DNA of 15,002 nt from an uncultured Lachnospiraceae bacterium (GTDB taxonomy: Bacteria; Bacillota; Clostridia; Lachnospirales; Lachnospiraceae). Location: assembly GCA_947382415.1 (NCBI GenBank), contig CANCYO010000066.1:1-15002 (forward strand), given 5' to 3'. A program made the translations under genes and the position numbers. This document shows, one piece after another, positions 1 through 6,737 of this stretch. Under the pieces are notes generated by a model that saw only the letters and a list, made by a program, of their open reading frames with translations, had not been told where the DNA came from and did no database searches. Positions within the stretch are counted from its first letter, which is position 1; each line of letters begins with the position of its first letter.

Positions 1-58
1 TATGAAAACAAAAAACTTTTAAAAACCTCTTGACTATTTATAGTTTGTCACCTCATTT

Positions 59-742
59 TTATTCGTACAAAGATTCCAGCAATTCCAGCGAAATATCCAG
101 CTCCCTGTCTCCATCCTTCACGCAGCCCAGCACTTTTAACCCCGTCCTGTACTCACACATGGCCAGATTGTCCTCGTGGAGTACATTTCCCGGCTGATAC
201 CGGTTAAATACAATACCCTTCACCGGAATCTGCCTGGCCTTCATATACTCCGCAGTCAGCGCCACCGAATTGATCGTCCCGAGTCCCGCGTCCGCAATCA
301 TCAGACAGGACAAATCTCTGGCCTTGATAAAATCCTCCAGCCAGACTTCCTGACTGTCAAAGCGCAGCGGACAGAGAATCCCGCCGGACCCCTCCGCCGT
401 AACATAATCATATCTGCCACAGACGGCGTCAAAACCTGCCAGAACCTGCTCCATATCCACGGGGCCGCCCTCCAAACGAGCCGCCAGATGCGGAGAAACC
501 GCAGTCTCGTAAACATACGGACACATTGTCTCCAAGGGCTGCTCAATGCCGGAGACCGTCTTCACATGCAACGCATCGCCCGGTATCAGGCTGCCGTCCG
601 CCCCGCGGTCATTTCCGCTCATGGCCGCCTTATAATAGGCAGCGCTCCTTTTGCTCTCTCTGAGTTTTTTGAGCATAAGCCCCGTCACATAAGTTTTCCC
701 GATATCCGTTCCCGTTCCCACCACAAACAAATTCTTACTCAT
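59..742 (-). CDS. bioD: Dethiobiotin synthetase BioD
   Basis: ATP-dependent dethiobiotin synthetase: it closes the ureido ring of 7,8-diaminopelargonic acid with CO2, the penultimate step of biotin synthesis, in the cytoplasm. The 227-residue protein has the family's P-loop near the N-terminus (GTGTDIGKT, residues 9-17, same spacing as the usual GTDTEVGKT), a KAAMSGN segment matching the lysine-containing substrate loop, and a central EGSGG motif followed by a PL pair. Length is normal. I chose the ATG at 742, which has GGTGGAG seven bases upstream; a TTG two codons earlier is possible. The start overlaps the bioB stop (ATGAGTAA), suggesting translational coupling. It is the last recognised gene of the birA-bioY-bioB-bioD operon. 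Confidence 0.93.
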   Translation of the reverse strand: MSKNLFVVGTGTDIGKTYVTGLMLKKLRESKRSAAYYKAAMSGNDRGADGSLIPGDALHVKTVSGIEQPLETMCPYVYETAVSPHLAARLEGGPVDMEQVLAGFDAVCGRYDYVTAEGSGGILCPLRFDSQEVWLEDFIKARDLSCLMIADAGLGTINSVALTAEYMKARQIPVKGIVFNRYQPGNVLHEDNLAMCEYRTGLKVLGCVKDGDRELDISLELLESLYE

Positions 743-1706
743 CGCCAATCTCCACCCGATAACCCAGCTCCGCCAAAAGCTCCATATCCGTCCCGGTGGT
801 AATACCGGCAGTGGTCAGCATATCGCCTGATATTGCCGCATTGGCGCCGGATTCAAAGCATCCCCTGCCCTTGTCGGCAAGCAGTCCCCTGCCCCCCGCC
901 AGCCGGATGAACGCATCGGGCAGAAGGAAACGGTAGACCGCTACGATCCTTCTCATATCCTCGCCGGTAAGTCTCTCATTCTTCTCAAAAGGTGTGCCCG
1001 GAATCGGATTCAACATATTCACCGGTACGCTTTTAATACCAAGCTCCCGTAGACTGAGCGCCATATCGATCCGGTCTTCCACCGTCTCGCCCAATCCCAT
1101 GATACCGCCGCTGCACACGGTCAGCCCTGCTGCCTGAGCCGCACGGATGGCCGCCACCTTATCGTCAAAGCTGTGGGTGGTACATACATTGGCAAAATTT
1201 CTTCTGGAAGTCTCCAGATTATTGTGAACTCTCGTCACTCCGGCTTCCTTCAGCTTACGAAACTGCCCTTCCTCCAACAGCCCAAAGGAGACGCATACCA
1301 GAATTCCCACCTCTTCCTTAATCCTTTTCACCACATCACACATCCTGTCCACTTCCCCGTCGGACAGACGCTTTCCCGAAGTGACAATCGAATAGCGAAG
1401 CACTCCCTGCCCGTGATTGATTCCGGCCTGCGCCAGAATCTCCTCGTCAGGAAGCAGCGGGTACTGTTCCGCACAGGTATGATTGTGAGCAGACTGCGCG
1501 CAAAACTTACAATTCTCGGAACATGCACCGCTCTTTCCGTTAATAATGGTACAGATGTCAAAGCTGTCACCGCAGAAATGCCTGCGAATCCCATCGGCGC
1601 TCTCACACAGCTCCGAAAGAGGCTGCTCATACAGATACAGCGCCTCCTCTTTTGTGATCCTTCCGCCCTTCAGCACTTTATCCGTCAATGCCTGTAAATC
1701 CATCAC
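735..1706 (-). CDS. bioB: Biotin synthase BioB (radical SAM)
   Basis: Radical S-adenosylmethionine enzyme that inserts sulfur into dethiobiotin to make biotin. The 323-residue protein has the radical-SAM cluster motif CSENCKFC (Cys62, Cys66, Cys69), then CVSFGLL and TVCSGGIMGLGET, which carry the further cysteines expected to bind the auxiliary [2Fe-2S] cluster, and RLAGGR near the C-terminus matching the conserved arginine. Length is usual for the family. The start is GTG at 1706 (GGGAG seven bases upstream) or ATG at 1703 (ten bases). It lies 70 bases after bioY and overlaps bioD by eight bases. As the last enzyme of the pathway it makes biotin from dethiobiotin, whether made or imported. 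Confidence 0.96.
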   Translation of the reverse strand: MMDLQALTDKVLKGGRITKEEALYLYEQPLSELCESADGIRRHFCGDSFDICTIINGKSGACSENCKFCAQSAHNHTCAEQYPLLPDEEILAQAGINHGQGVLRYSIVTSGKRLSDGEVDRMCDVVKRIKEEVGILVCVSFGLLEEGQFRKLKEAGVTRVHNNLETSRRNFANVCTTHSFDDKVAAIRAAQAAGLTVCSGGIMGLGETVEDRIDMALSLRELGIKSVPVNMLNPIPGTPFEKNERLTGEDMRRIVAVYRFLLPDAFIRLAGGRGLLADKGRGCFESGANAAISGDMLTTAGITTGTDMELLAELGYRVEIGDE

Positions 1707-1776
1707 TTTATCACTCCCGCCATCAGTTATCTTTTTTTGATTATCTCTATCTATTATCCGGGCTCATTATCCCTGT

Positions 1777-2340
1777 TTATTTTATCCGCTCATTTTCTCT
1801 CTTCATTATGGGAATCAGCCGCTTTCCCAGCACAGCGCCGAGAATACAAAGCGCGATGTCCCCCGGAACAGCCAGTATAAAACAATACAAAAACAACGGC
1901 CACAAACCGATAGGAGACCCCAGATAAAAATTGCTGATCATATAATAGTAGACCATGCCGAACAAATAGACAATTGCCAGACCGATAAAATTGGCGCAAA
2001 GCAGACGCCTGTAACCCGGCCGGGACGTTTTGTTTGCGATCGCTCCCGTGACATACGCAGCCACCGCAAACCCGATAATATAGCCAAAACTCGGTTTCAG
2101 AACGTAGGCCAGACCGCCGCCTTCCGTAAATACCGGCAGTCCCAGCAGCCCCATCACTATGTAGATACCGACCGCAGCCGCTCCCAGCTTCCCGCCCAGC
2201 AAAAGCCCCGCCAGCATTGTGAACAAAAACTGTAGCGTAAACGGAACTACCGGGATCGGTATTTTGATAAACGCTCCCACCACAATCAGCGCCACAAACA
2301 TTGCACATAAAATTAAATTCCTTGTTTTCCCTACTCTCAA
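1777..2340 (-). CDS. bioY: Biotin transporter S component BioY
   Basis: Membrane substrate-binding (S) component for biotin of an energy-coupling-factor transporter. The protein is very hydrophobic with about six membrane spans. It carries BioY hallmarks: PIPVVPFTLQ, then GLLLGGKLG, the GLLGLPVFTEGGG segment, and KPSFGYIIGF. I place the start at TTG 2340, giving 187 residues (MRVGKTRN...), because AAAGGAGG lies ten bases upstream and BioY proteins begin about here. An ATG at 2427 would add 29 residues that do not look like BioY and would overlap birA. No EcfA, EcfA' or EcfT gene is nearby, so it presumably shares a general ECF module with other S components such as ThiT at 10464-11042. The operon position after birA fits biotin-responsive control. 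Confidence 0.92.
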   Translation of the reverse strand: MRVGKTRNLILCAMFVALIVVGAFIKIPIPVVPFTLQFLFTMLAGLLLGGKLGAAAVGIYIVMGLLGLPVFTEGGGLAYVLKPSFGYIIGFAVAAYVTGAIANKTSRPGYRRLLCANFIGLAIVYLFGMVYYYMISNFYLGSPIGLWPLFLYCFILAVPGDIALCILGAVLGKRLIPIMKRENERIK

Positions 2341-2371
2341 TACTCCGTCTCCTCCTTTGAATATAAATATG

Positions 2372-3361
2372 TCAGAACCGTATACTGATCTCCCCGGAGG
2401 ACAGACGGGCCTCCCCGCCATCGTCATACCTCACCAGCAGACCGCATTCATCATCTATGCCCAGCGCAACTGCACCTCTGGTTTTATTTCCGGATAATAC
2501 GGCTATCCGCCTCCCGGTCACAAGACTGCGCCGCCGGTATTCCTCCACATAGTCTGCAGCGTCATGCCTCCGATCATCATAATATCTATAAAAATGATTC
2601 AAAAACTCAGCCGTCAGACGATTCTTGACGTCCTCCCTGCGATCCGCCAGAACAGCTCCCGCAATATCTCTCAACTCCTCCGGGAATCCGCCCTCCGGCT
2701 GATACACATTGATTCCGACTCCCAGCACCGCATATTCCAGCAGACCGCTTTCCAGACCAAATGCCCCTTCTGTCAAAATACCGCAGACCTTTTTGTCCCG
2801 CACATAGATATCATTCACCCATTTGATCTGTGCCCGCTCTCCGGCTACAGCTTCAATGGCCTCACACACGGCCACAGCGGCCATGGTAGTGATTCTCACC
2901 GCCTGCTTTGCGGAACAATTTCCGGGGCGCAGCAGCATACTCATATAGATTCCCGTACCCCGGGGTGAATAAAAACTTCGCCCCAGCCGCCCGCGCCCGG
3001 CTGACTGCTCATTGGACAGCACGGTATATCCCTCCGGCATACCGCTGTCGGCTGCCTCTCTCACTACGGCGTTGGTGGAACCCGCCATATTCAGAACGAA
3101 AATATCCGGATTGAAAACCTGCTCTCTTGAAACCCGCAGATATTTCCTGATTCCCTGCGCCGACAGTATATCCGTATCTCTCGACAGGCAGTAGCCTTTA
3201 TTTGTCACCGCATCTATGGCATATCCCGCGCTTTGAAGCGATTTAACAGCCTTCCACACAGCCGTCCGTGATACGTTCAGCCTCCCTGCAATCTCCTCAC
3301 CCGAGAAATACTCTCCTCTATTCGATTCCAGTAATTCAAGCAGTTTTTCCCTCGTATTCAT
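2372..3361 (-). CDS. birA: BirA: biotin-protein ligase and biotin-operon repressor
   Basis: Bifunctional BirA: it forms biotinyl-AMP, attaches biotin to carboxylase or decarboxylase carrier domains, and as biotinyl-AMP-bound dimer represses biotin genes. The 329-residue protein has an N-terminal winged helix (about residues 1-60, including NVSRTAVWKAVKSLQ), so it is the DNA-binding class. The catalytic domain follows, with STN (95-97), GRGRLGR (122-128, the biotinyl-AMP loop) and KWVND (180-184, normally KWPND). A small C-terminal domain ends the protein. The ATG at 3361 is preceded by GGGAG; an upstream in-frame start would add 11 residues and overlap the promoter. It is first in the operon, 31 bases before bioY. 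An operator-like site upstream suggests autoregulation. Confidence 0.95.
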   Translation of the reverse strand: MNTREKLLELLESNRGEYFSGEEIAGRLNVSRTAVWKAVKSLQSAGYAIDAVTNKGYCLSRDTDILSAQGIRKYLRVSREQVFNPDIFVLNMAGSTNAVVREAADSGMPEGYTVLSNEQSAGRGRLGRSFYSPRGTGIYMSMLLRPGNCSAKQAVRITTMAAVAVCEAIEAVAGERAQIKWVNDIYVRDKKVCGILTEGAFGLESGLLEYAVLGVGINVYQPEGGFPEELRDIAGAVLADRREDVKNRLTAEFLNHFYRYYDDRRHDAADYVEEYRRRSLVTGRRIAVLSGNKTRGAVALGIDDECGLLVRYDDGGEARLSSGEISIRF

Positions 3362-3384
3362 ACGCTCTCCCATAAATTGACATA

Positions 3385-3414
3385 ATCTTACCACACGCCG
3401 TTACGCATTGTCAA
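3385..3414 (-). promoter_or_regulatory. Promoter of the birA-bioYBD operon
   Basis: On the minus strand a perfect -35 box TTGACA (3409-3414) is followed after 18 bases by TAAGAT (3385-3390). Transcription would begin about 17-20 bases before the birA ATG. The -35 box is embedded in one arm of the BirA-type operator, so bound repressor should block RNA polymerase. The 18-base spacer is one more than ideal. Confidence 0.65.
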
Positions 3415-3440
3415 CCATTTTAACTATATAGGTTTACATT
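3407..3440 (-). promoter_or_regulatory. BirA operator (biotin box)
   Basis: Two inverted half-sites, ATTGTCAACC (3407-3416) and GGTTTACATT (3431-3440), are separated by 14 bases and match each other's reverse complement at 8 of 10 positions. Known Gram-positive BirA sites have the pattern TTGTAAACC or TTGTTAACC, 14-16 bases, then the inverse. Location over the -35 box of the operon encoding BirA itself supports the call. Binding is inferred, not shown. Confidence 0.8.
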
Positions 3441-3481
3441 TGTTTGCCAGTGGCGCCAAATTTCCATTACGCTTCTTATGA

Positions 3482-3559
3482 TTATAAACTATCTCCGCAT
3501 TTTTTCTTATCTGATTTGTAGGAATCCTTCACTCCATATATTCTTAAATTATCTTTCAT
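3482..3559 (-). CDS. Possible small ORF, 25 residues, unknown
   Basis: A 25-codon reading frame starts at ATG 3559 with AAAGGAG four bases upstream and stops at TAA 3482-3484. The peptide is hydrophilic and lysine-rich (ends KKKCGDSL), with no signal peptide or membrane segment. I do not recognise it. It follows the possible decayed fragment at 3592-3737 on the same strand, so it may be a truncated gene start rather than a functional peptide. The ribosome site is the main support. Confidence 0.3.
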   Translation of the reverse strand: MKDNLRIYGVKDSYKSDKKKCGDSL

Positions 3560-3591
3560 AAAACTCCTTTGTCTACAAACAGCAGCATACT

Positions 3592-3737
3592 TTAGCTGCT
3601 ATTGTCAATGGTTTCATCGTATTTCATGCCACGTTCAACAAGGTAGTCCCATATGACGAAAAGATACTCACTCTCCCGGCTCGTCAATCTCCTTCAGCCG
3701 TTCCAGCCTTTTTATACAGCCTTAAAGCATAACACAT
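3592..3737 (-). pseudogene. Possible frameshifted gene remnant
   Basis: On the minus strand, three frames give short protein-like runs in sequence: MCYALRLYKKAG (ATG 3737), then KRLERLKEIDEPGE, then SEYLFVIWDYLVERGMKYDE and a stop at 3592-3594. Joining the last two by a one-base shift near 3669 gives a plausible charged, helical C-terminus. No complete frame survives. I cannot name the parent gene. The stretch is short, so chance open runs remain a real alternative. Confidence 0.25.
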
Positions 3738-3777
3738 GCTGTCCCCTTCTCCGCACCTTCCAAAAAACTTTTTCATT

Positions 3778-4188
3778 CTACGGGTGATTCCCCGTCTCAT
3801 AACACCATCTGGCAATATCAGAGATCAGTTCCACCGGAACCGGCCTGTTGTATGGAAGCTGTATGGTTCCCTTACTGGTCCTGTATTCTTTCAGACGCTC
3901 GGAAAATTTCCGGACAGCCTCCGGCCCCGGATACAAGCCGACATGTTTTTTAAACCCGGCAAACTGGATGATATTATGCTTCTTCCAGAAAGTCGGCATA
4001 CCCCATGAAATCCTCTCTTCCGCCTCCGGCAGCGCCGCACAAAGGACTCCCCTTATTTTCTTCAGATACTCCTGTACCTCTTGCGGCTGTGCCTCAATAT
4101 ATTCCTCCACCGTTTCCGGCGCTTTCCCGCAATAATGGCCCTGTTCCTGCCTTTTAAATGTACGCCCACACTTTGGACACGTCCACAT
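3778..4188 (-). CDS. DUF1801 family protein with N-terminal zinc ribbon
   Basis: A 136-residue cytoplasmic protein. Residues 1-22 form a zinc-ribbon-like piece (Cys4, Cys7, His18, Cys20 in the context CPKCGRTF...GHYC). Residues about 25-130 match the DUF1801 (YdhG/frataxin-like) fold, with the diagnostic ISWGMPTFWKK, IIQFAGFKKHVGLYPG and KGTIQLPYNRPVP segments. Molecular function of this family is not established; some members have been suggested to handle iron. AGGAGG lies eight bases before the ATG. An in-frame stop lies just upstream, so the start is secure. The gene follows the DUF1905 gene by 17 bases and is probably cotranscribed. The two families are often neighbours or fused in other bacteria. 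Confidence 0.85.
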   Translation of the reverse strand: MWTCPKCGRTFKRQEQGHYCGKAPETVEEYIEAQPQEVQEYLKKIRGVLCAALPEAEERISWGMPTFWKKHNIIQFAGFKKHVGLYPGPEAVRKFSERLKEYRTSKGTIQLPYNRPVPVELISDIARWCYETGNHP

Positions 4189-4205
4189 CCTTCATGCCTC
4201 CTGCC

Positions 4206-4493
4206 TCATTCTCGCTCCCTGACCGTCACCAAAACCCTGTCCCCCGGCTGCTTCCCTATCCGGGAACGGATATCTTTACGCACACCTATAATATAACACA
4301 CACTCCCGTCAGCATTCTTTACTCCCATATTTACAACACTGCCATCATACGGCTCCCCGTCAAATGTAGCGTGTACCTTCACCCTTCCCCGTCCAAACTC
4401 TTTCCTGACATCATAGGGGAAGATGACATATGCACCGCCCGTCTCCCCCGCTTTATAGAGCAGGGACTCATATTCATAAATTCTTCCATTCAC
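4206..4493 (-). CDS. DUF1905 family protein
   Basis: A small cytoplasmic beta-rich protein of about 95 residues. The segments YVIFPYDVRKEFGRGRVKVHATFDGEPYDGS, IIGVRKDIRSRIGKQPGDRVLVTV match the DUF1905 family, which has no firmly known biochemical role. I favour the GTG at 4493 as the start because AGGTGG lies eight bases upstream; an earlier GTG at 4505 has no visible ribosome site. It is the first gene of a likely two-gene unit with the DUF1801 gene 17 bases downstream. The 183-base gap upstream of it holds a loose inverted repeat TCCGGCT/AGCCGGA (4540-4546 and 4576-4582) but no clear promoter. Confidence 0.82.
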   Translation of the reverse strand: MNGRIYEYESLLYKAGETGGAYVIFPYDVRKEFGRGRVKVHATFDGEPYDGSVVNMGVKNADGSVCYIIGVRKDIRSRIGKQPGDRVLVTVRERE

Positions 4494-4688
4494 TGCCTGC
4501 ACCACCTAATCTGTTTTATACAGTGTAACACGGATTCTGTCCGGCTAAAAGGATAAGCGGCATTCAGCAACAGTCAGCCGGAACGGTTCAGCCTACGCTA
4601 TGATGAGCTTACAGCAGTTCAAATGCAATACTTTTCAATATCGACGTCAATCATAGCCGGGATTCTTATTCCTATTGCTTTTAATCGC

Positions 4689-5204
4689 TCATAAAACACC
4701 CTCATAGTTCATTGATCTCATTTTGCAGCTTCCGTCAAGCTTTTTAAATTCTCCGTAACCCACAAAATGCAGTCCACATTTTTCCATTACATGACCTGAA
4801 GCTAAATTGGGCTCAGCATGGCTTGACGCAAAATGTGTTGCTCCGAACCTTTTACGTACAAACTCTATCATTGCTTTAACAGCTTCAGTTGCATATCCCT
4901 TTCCCCAACAATCATAGTGAAGATTATATCCAAATTTCCAATATCCATTTTTTCCATCTGTTCCTATATCTCCACTTCCTATAAGTCTTCCGTCCGAGAA
5001 CCGTTCAAAGCCAAAATTATAGGTACTTGTATCCTTTTCTGCAAATGCAAGCCATTCTCTAACCTGCTCAACGCTTGTATAGGTTATATAAACCATATAA
5101 CGTGATACCCTTTCATCGCTGACCCATTCAAAAACTTCTCTGGCATCAGCCACAGTTAAAGGCCGAAGCAAAAGACGATCTGTTTTTATTTGAATATTAT
5201 GCAT
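4689..5204 (-). CDS. GNAT-family N-acetyltransferase (RimJ/RimL-like)
   Basis: A 171-residue acetyl-CoA-dependent N-acetyltransferase of the RimJ/RimL-type GNAT group. It opens with IKTDRLLLRPLTVADA, has the beta-4 strand IGSGDIG, the W-x-K-FGYNLHYDCWGKGYATEAV acetyl-CoA pyrophosphate-binding motif, and the ASSHAEPNLASGHVMEKCGLHFVG end motif typical of the group. The acceptor is unknown; it could be a protein N-terminus or a small molecule. ATG 5204 has GGAG six bases upstream; an ATG at 5234 is an alternative with a poorer site. The gene is visibly AT-richer than its neighbours, which hints at separate acquisition. It lies downstream of the MATE gene on the same strand, 68 bases away. Confidence 0.85.
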   Translation of the reverse strand: MHNIQIKTDRLLLRPLTVADAREVFEWVSDERVSRYMVYITYTSVEQVREWLAFAEKDTSTYNFGFERFSDGRLIGSGDIGTDGKNGYWKFGYNLHYDCWGKGYATEAVKAMIEFVRKRFGATHFASSHAEPNLASGHVMEKCGLHFVGYGEFKKLDGSCKMRSMNYEGVL

Positions 5205-5272
5205 ACCAGTCTCCGTATCATTTTCATTTGACATTTCCAAATCAGAATACCACAATCACACTCATCTTTCCA

Positions 5273-6607
5273 TTAAATTTCTTCCCTCTTCGCCGCAAAC
5301 TTCGCCCGGTAAAACCCCACAGACAATACCGCCGAGACACACCAGCCCACGGGCCATGCGCACCAGATCCCCAGATATCCCCACTGTCCGGCAAAAACGA
5401 TGGCCAGGATCACCCGCAGAAGCAGATCGGCGAGCGTTGCGGTCATAAACTGCCTCATAAGCCCGGCACCTCGAAGGATTCCGTCTGCCGCCAGCTTCAC
5501 GGACACGACAAAATAAAACGGCGCCACAATTTTCAAAAACCATGTCCCGGACAAAAACGCAAGCTCCGAAGGCTCATCCATAAATATCTGTATCAGCAAA
5601 TGATTTCCCAGCAGATACACGAGCACAATGGGTATGCACAGCAGCCACACCATTTTTACCGCCGCTCCAAAGCCCGCTCTCACCCGGGGCAGGATGCCCG
5701 CTCCCAGATTCTGCGCCGTGTAATTGGATATACCGTTCCCCAGCGTTGTGAGCGAGGTGATGACCAGATTGTTAAGCTTGACGGCCGCCGAATATCCCGC
5801 GATCACCTCCGAACCAAAGCCATTGATAACACCCTGGATCACGATATTTCCTATAGAGATAAAACTCTGCTGCAGGATGCTCGGTATCGCGATGACAGAG
5901 ATTTTTTTCAATAAATCTGCCGAAAACAACGCCGCCTTACCCTCTGTATGTATGCTGTCCAGCCTCTTTTTCACCGCACACAGCGCCAGAACGCAGCTCA
6001 GTCCCTGACAGAGACAGGTCGCCCACGCCACACCATCCACGCCCATCCGAAAAGCGCAGACAAACAGAATATCCACCGCTATATTAGAAAGAGAGGAAAA
6101 TGCCAGAAAGAAAAACGGCGTCCTGGAATCTCCCAATGCCGAGAAAATTCCCGTAGCCACATTATAAAACAACAAAAAAGGAAAACCGAAAATATAAATA
6201 TCCAGATACAATGCCGAGTCCGCAAAGATAATATCCGGGGTACGGATCAGCCGCAGCAGACTGCCGCAGCCGAATATCCCCGCCAGCATCAAAACAGCAC
6301 ACAATACGGCACTGGCAATGACCGACGTTGATATGGCAGTCTTCATTTCCCGGTATTTCTTTGCGCCAAAGAGTTGAGACACCGTCACGGAACATCCCAT
6401 ATTGCATCCAAAGGCAAACGCAATAAAGATCAGGGTGATCTCATAACTGTTGCCCACCGCCGCCAGCGCATTTTCTCCAATAAATTTTCCCGCCACAAAA
6501 CTGTCCGCGATATTATAGAGCTGTTGAAAGATAATGCTCCCAAACAAGGGCACACAAAATTTCCACAGAACAGTCTCCGGTTTTCCCACTGTCAAATCCC
6601 TGTTCAT
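5273..6607 (-). CDS. MATE-family multidrug/toxin efflux transporter
   Basis: A 444-residue integral membrane protein with about twelve hydrophobic segments, the length and arrangement of the MATE family, which exports drugs or metabolites using a sodium or proton gradient. Characteristic pieces are PLFGSIIFQQLYNIADSFVAGKFIGENALAAVGNS at the N-terminus, the GCSVTVSQLFGAKK loop after the second span, FSALGDSRTPFFF near the middle, and the ILRGAGLMRQFM segment near the C-terminus. GGGAGG lies seven bases before the ATG. It is transcribed divergently from the LysR gene at 6738, an arrangement where the regulator commonly controls its neighbour. Substrate cannot be read from the sequence. Confidence 0.9.
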   Translation of the reverse strand: MNRDLTVGKPETVLWKFCVPLFGSIIFQQLYNIADSFVAGKFIGENALAAVGNSYEITLIFIAFAFGCNMGCSVTVSQLFGAKKYREMKTAISTSVIASAVLCAVLMLAGIFGCGSLLRLIRTPDIIFADSALYLDIYIFGFPFLLFYNVATGIFSALGDSRTPFFFLAFSSLSNIAVDILFVCAFRMGVDGVAWATCLCQGLSCVLALCAVKKRLDSIHTEGKAALFSADLLKKISVIAIPSILQQSFISIGNIVIQGVINGFGSEVIAGYSAAVKLNNLVITSLTTLGNGISNYTAQNLGAGILPRVRAGFGAAVKMVWLLCIPIVLVYLLGNHLLIQIFMDEPSELAFLSGTWFLKIVAPFYFVVSVKLAADGILRGAGLMRQFMTATLADLLLRVILAIVFAGQWGYLGIWCAWPVGWCVSAVLSVGFYRAKFAAKREEI

Positions 6608-6657
6608 CCTGTTTCCTCCCTGACGATTTTAAACGGTTGCACATTTCTCTATCTGGT

Positions 6658-6685
6658 ATTATACTTTTCTTATGAATATTTGCAA
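6658..6685 (-). promoter_or_regulatory. Promoter of the MATE gene
   Basis: Minus-strand -35 TTGCAA (6680-6685) and a perfect -10 TATAAT (6658-6663) are separated by 16 bases. The ATG is about 50 bases downstream of the -10. The -35 lies within the TTTGCAAA dyad that may bind the divergent LysR protein. Confidence 0.65.
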
Positions 6686-6689
6686 AATA
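6677..6689. promoter_or_regulatory. Candidate LysR-type operator (T-N11-A)
   Basis: TATTTGCAAAATA fits the T-N11-A pattern of LysR-family sites and contains the palindrome TTTGCAAA. It lies in the 130-base gap between the divergent MATE and lysR genes and covers the MATE -35 box. T-N11-A is a loose pattern and this gap is AT-rich, so the match could be chance. Confidence 0.4.
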
Positions 6690-6737
6690 TATGTTTGATA
6701 TCGCCGTTATATCACATTTATATATAAGGAGAAGGAC

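Larger units (their letters stand above)
3441..3777. other. Intergenic region, mostly non-coding, with possible gene debris
   Basis: This stretch between the biotin operator and the DUF1801 gene is AT-richer than its surroundings and has no intact large gene. It contains a 25-codon minus-strand ORF with a good ribosome site (3482-3559) and a possible frameshifted coding remnant (3592-3737). A short hairpin AGCAGC/GCTGCT lies at 3581-3600 but lacks a following T run on either strand. I see no insertion-sequence ends, tRNA or clear terminator here. Confidence 0.6.

Noticed and set aside
1..58. Possible AT-rich terminator hairpin after bioD (ACTA/TAGT with T-rich tail on the minus strand)
   Set aside because: The stem is only four to five weak pairs and the T tract is not adjacent, so I cannot call a terminator.
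3581..3600. Inverted repeat AGCAGC/GCTGCT as terminator
   Set aside because: No T run on either strand and no gene clearly ending beside it.
4540..4582. TCCGGCT/AGCCGGA inverted repeat upstream of the DUF1905 gene
   Set aside because: The 29-base loop and lack of promoter or T run give no support for a specific role.
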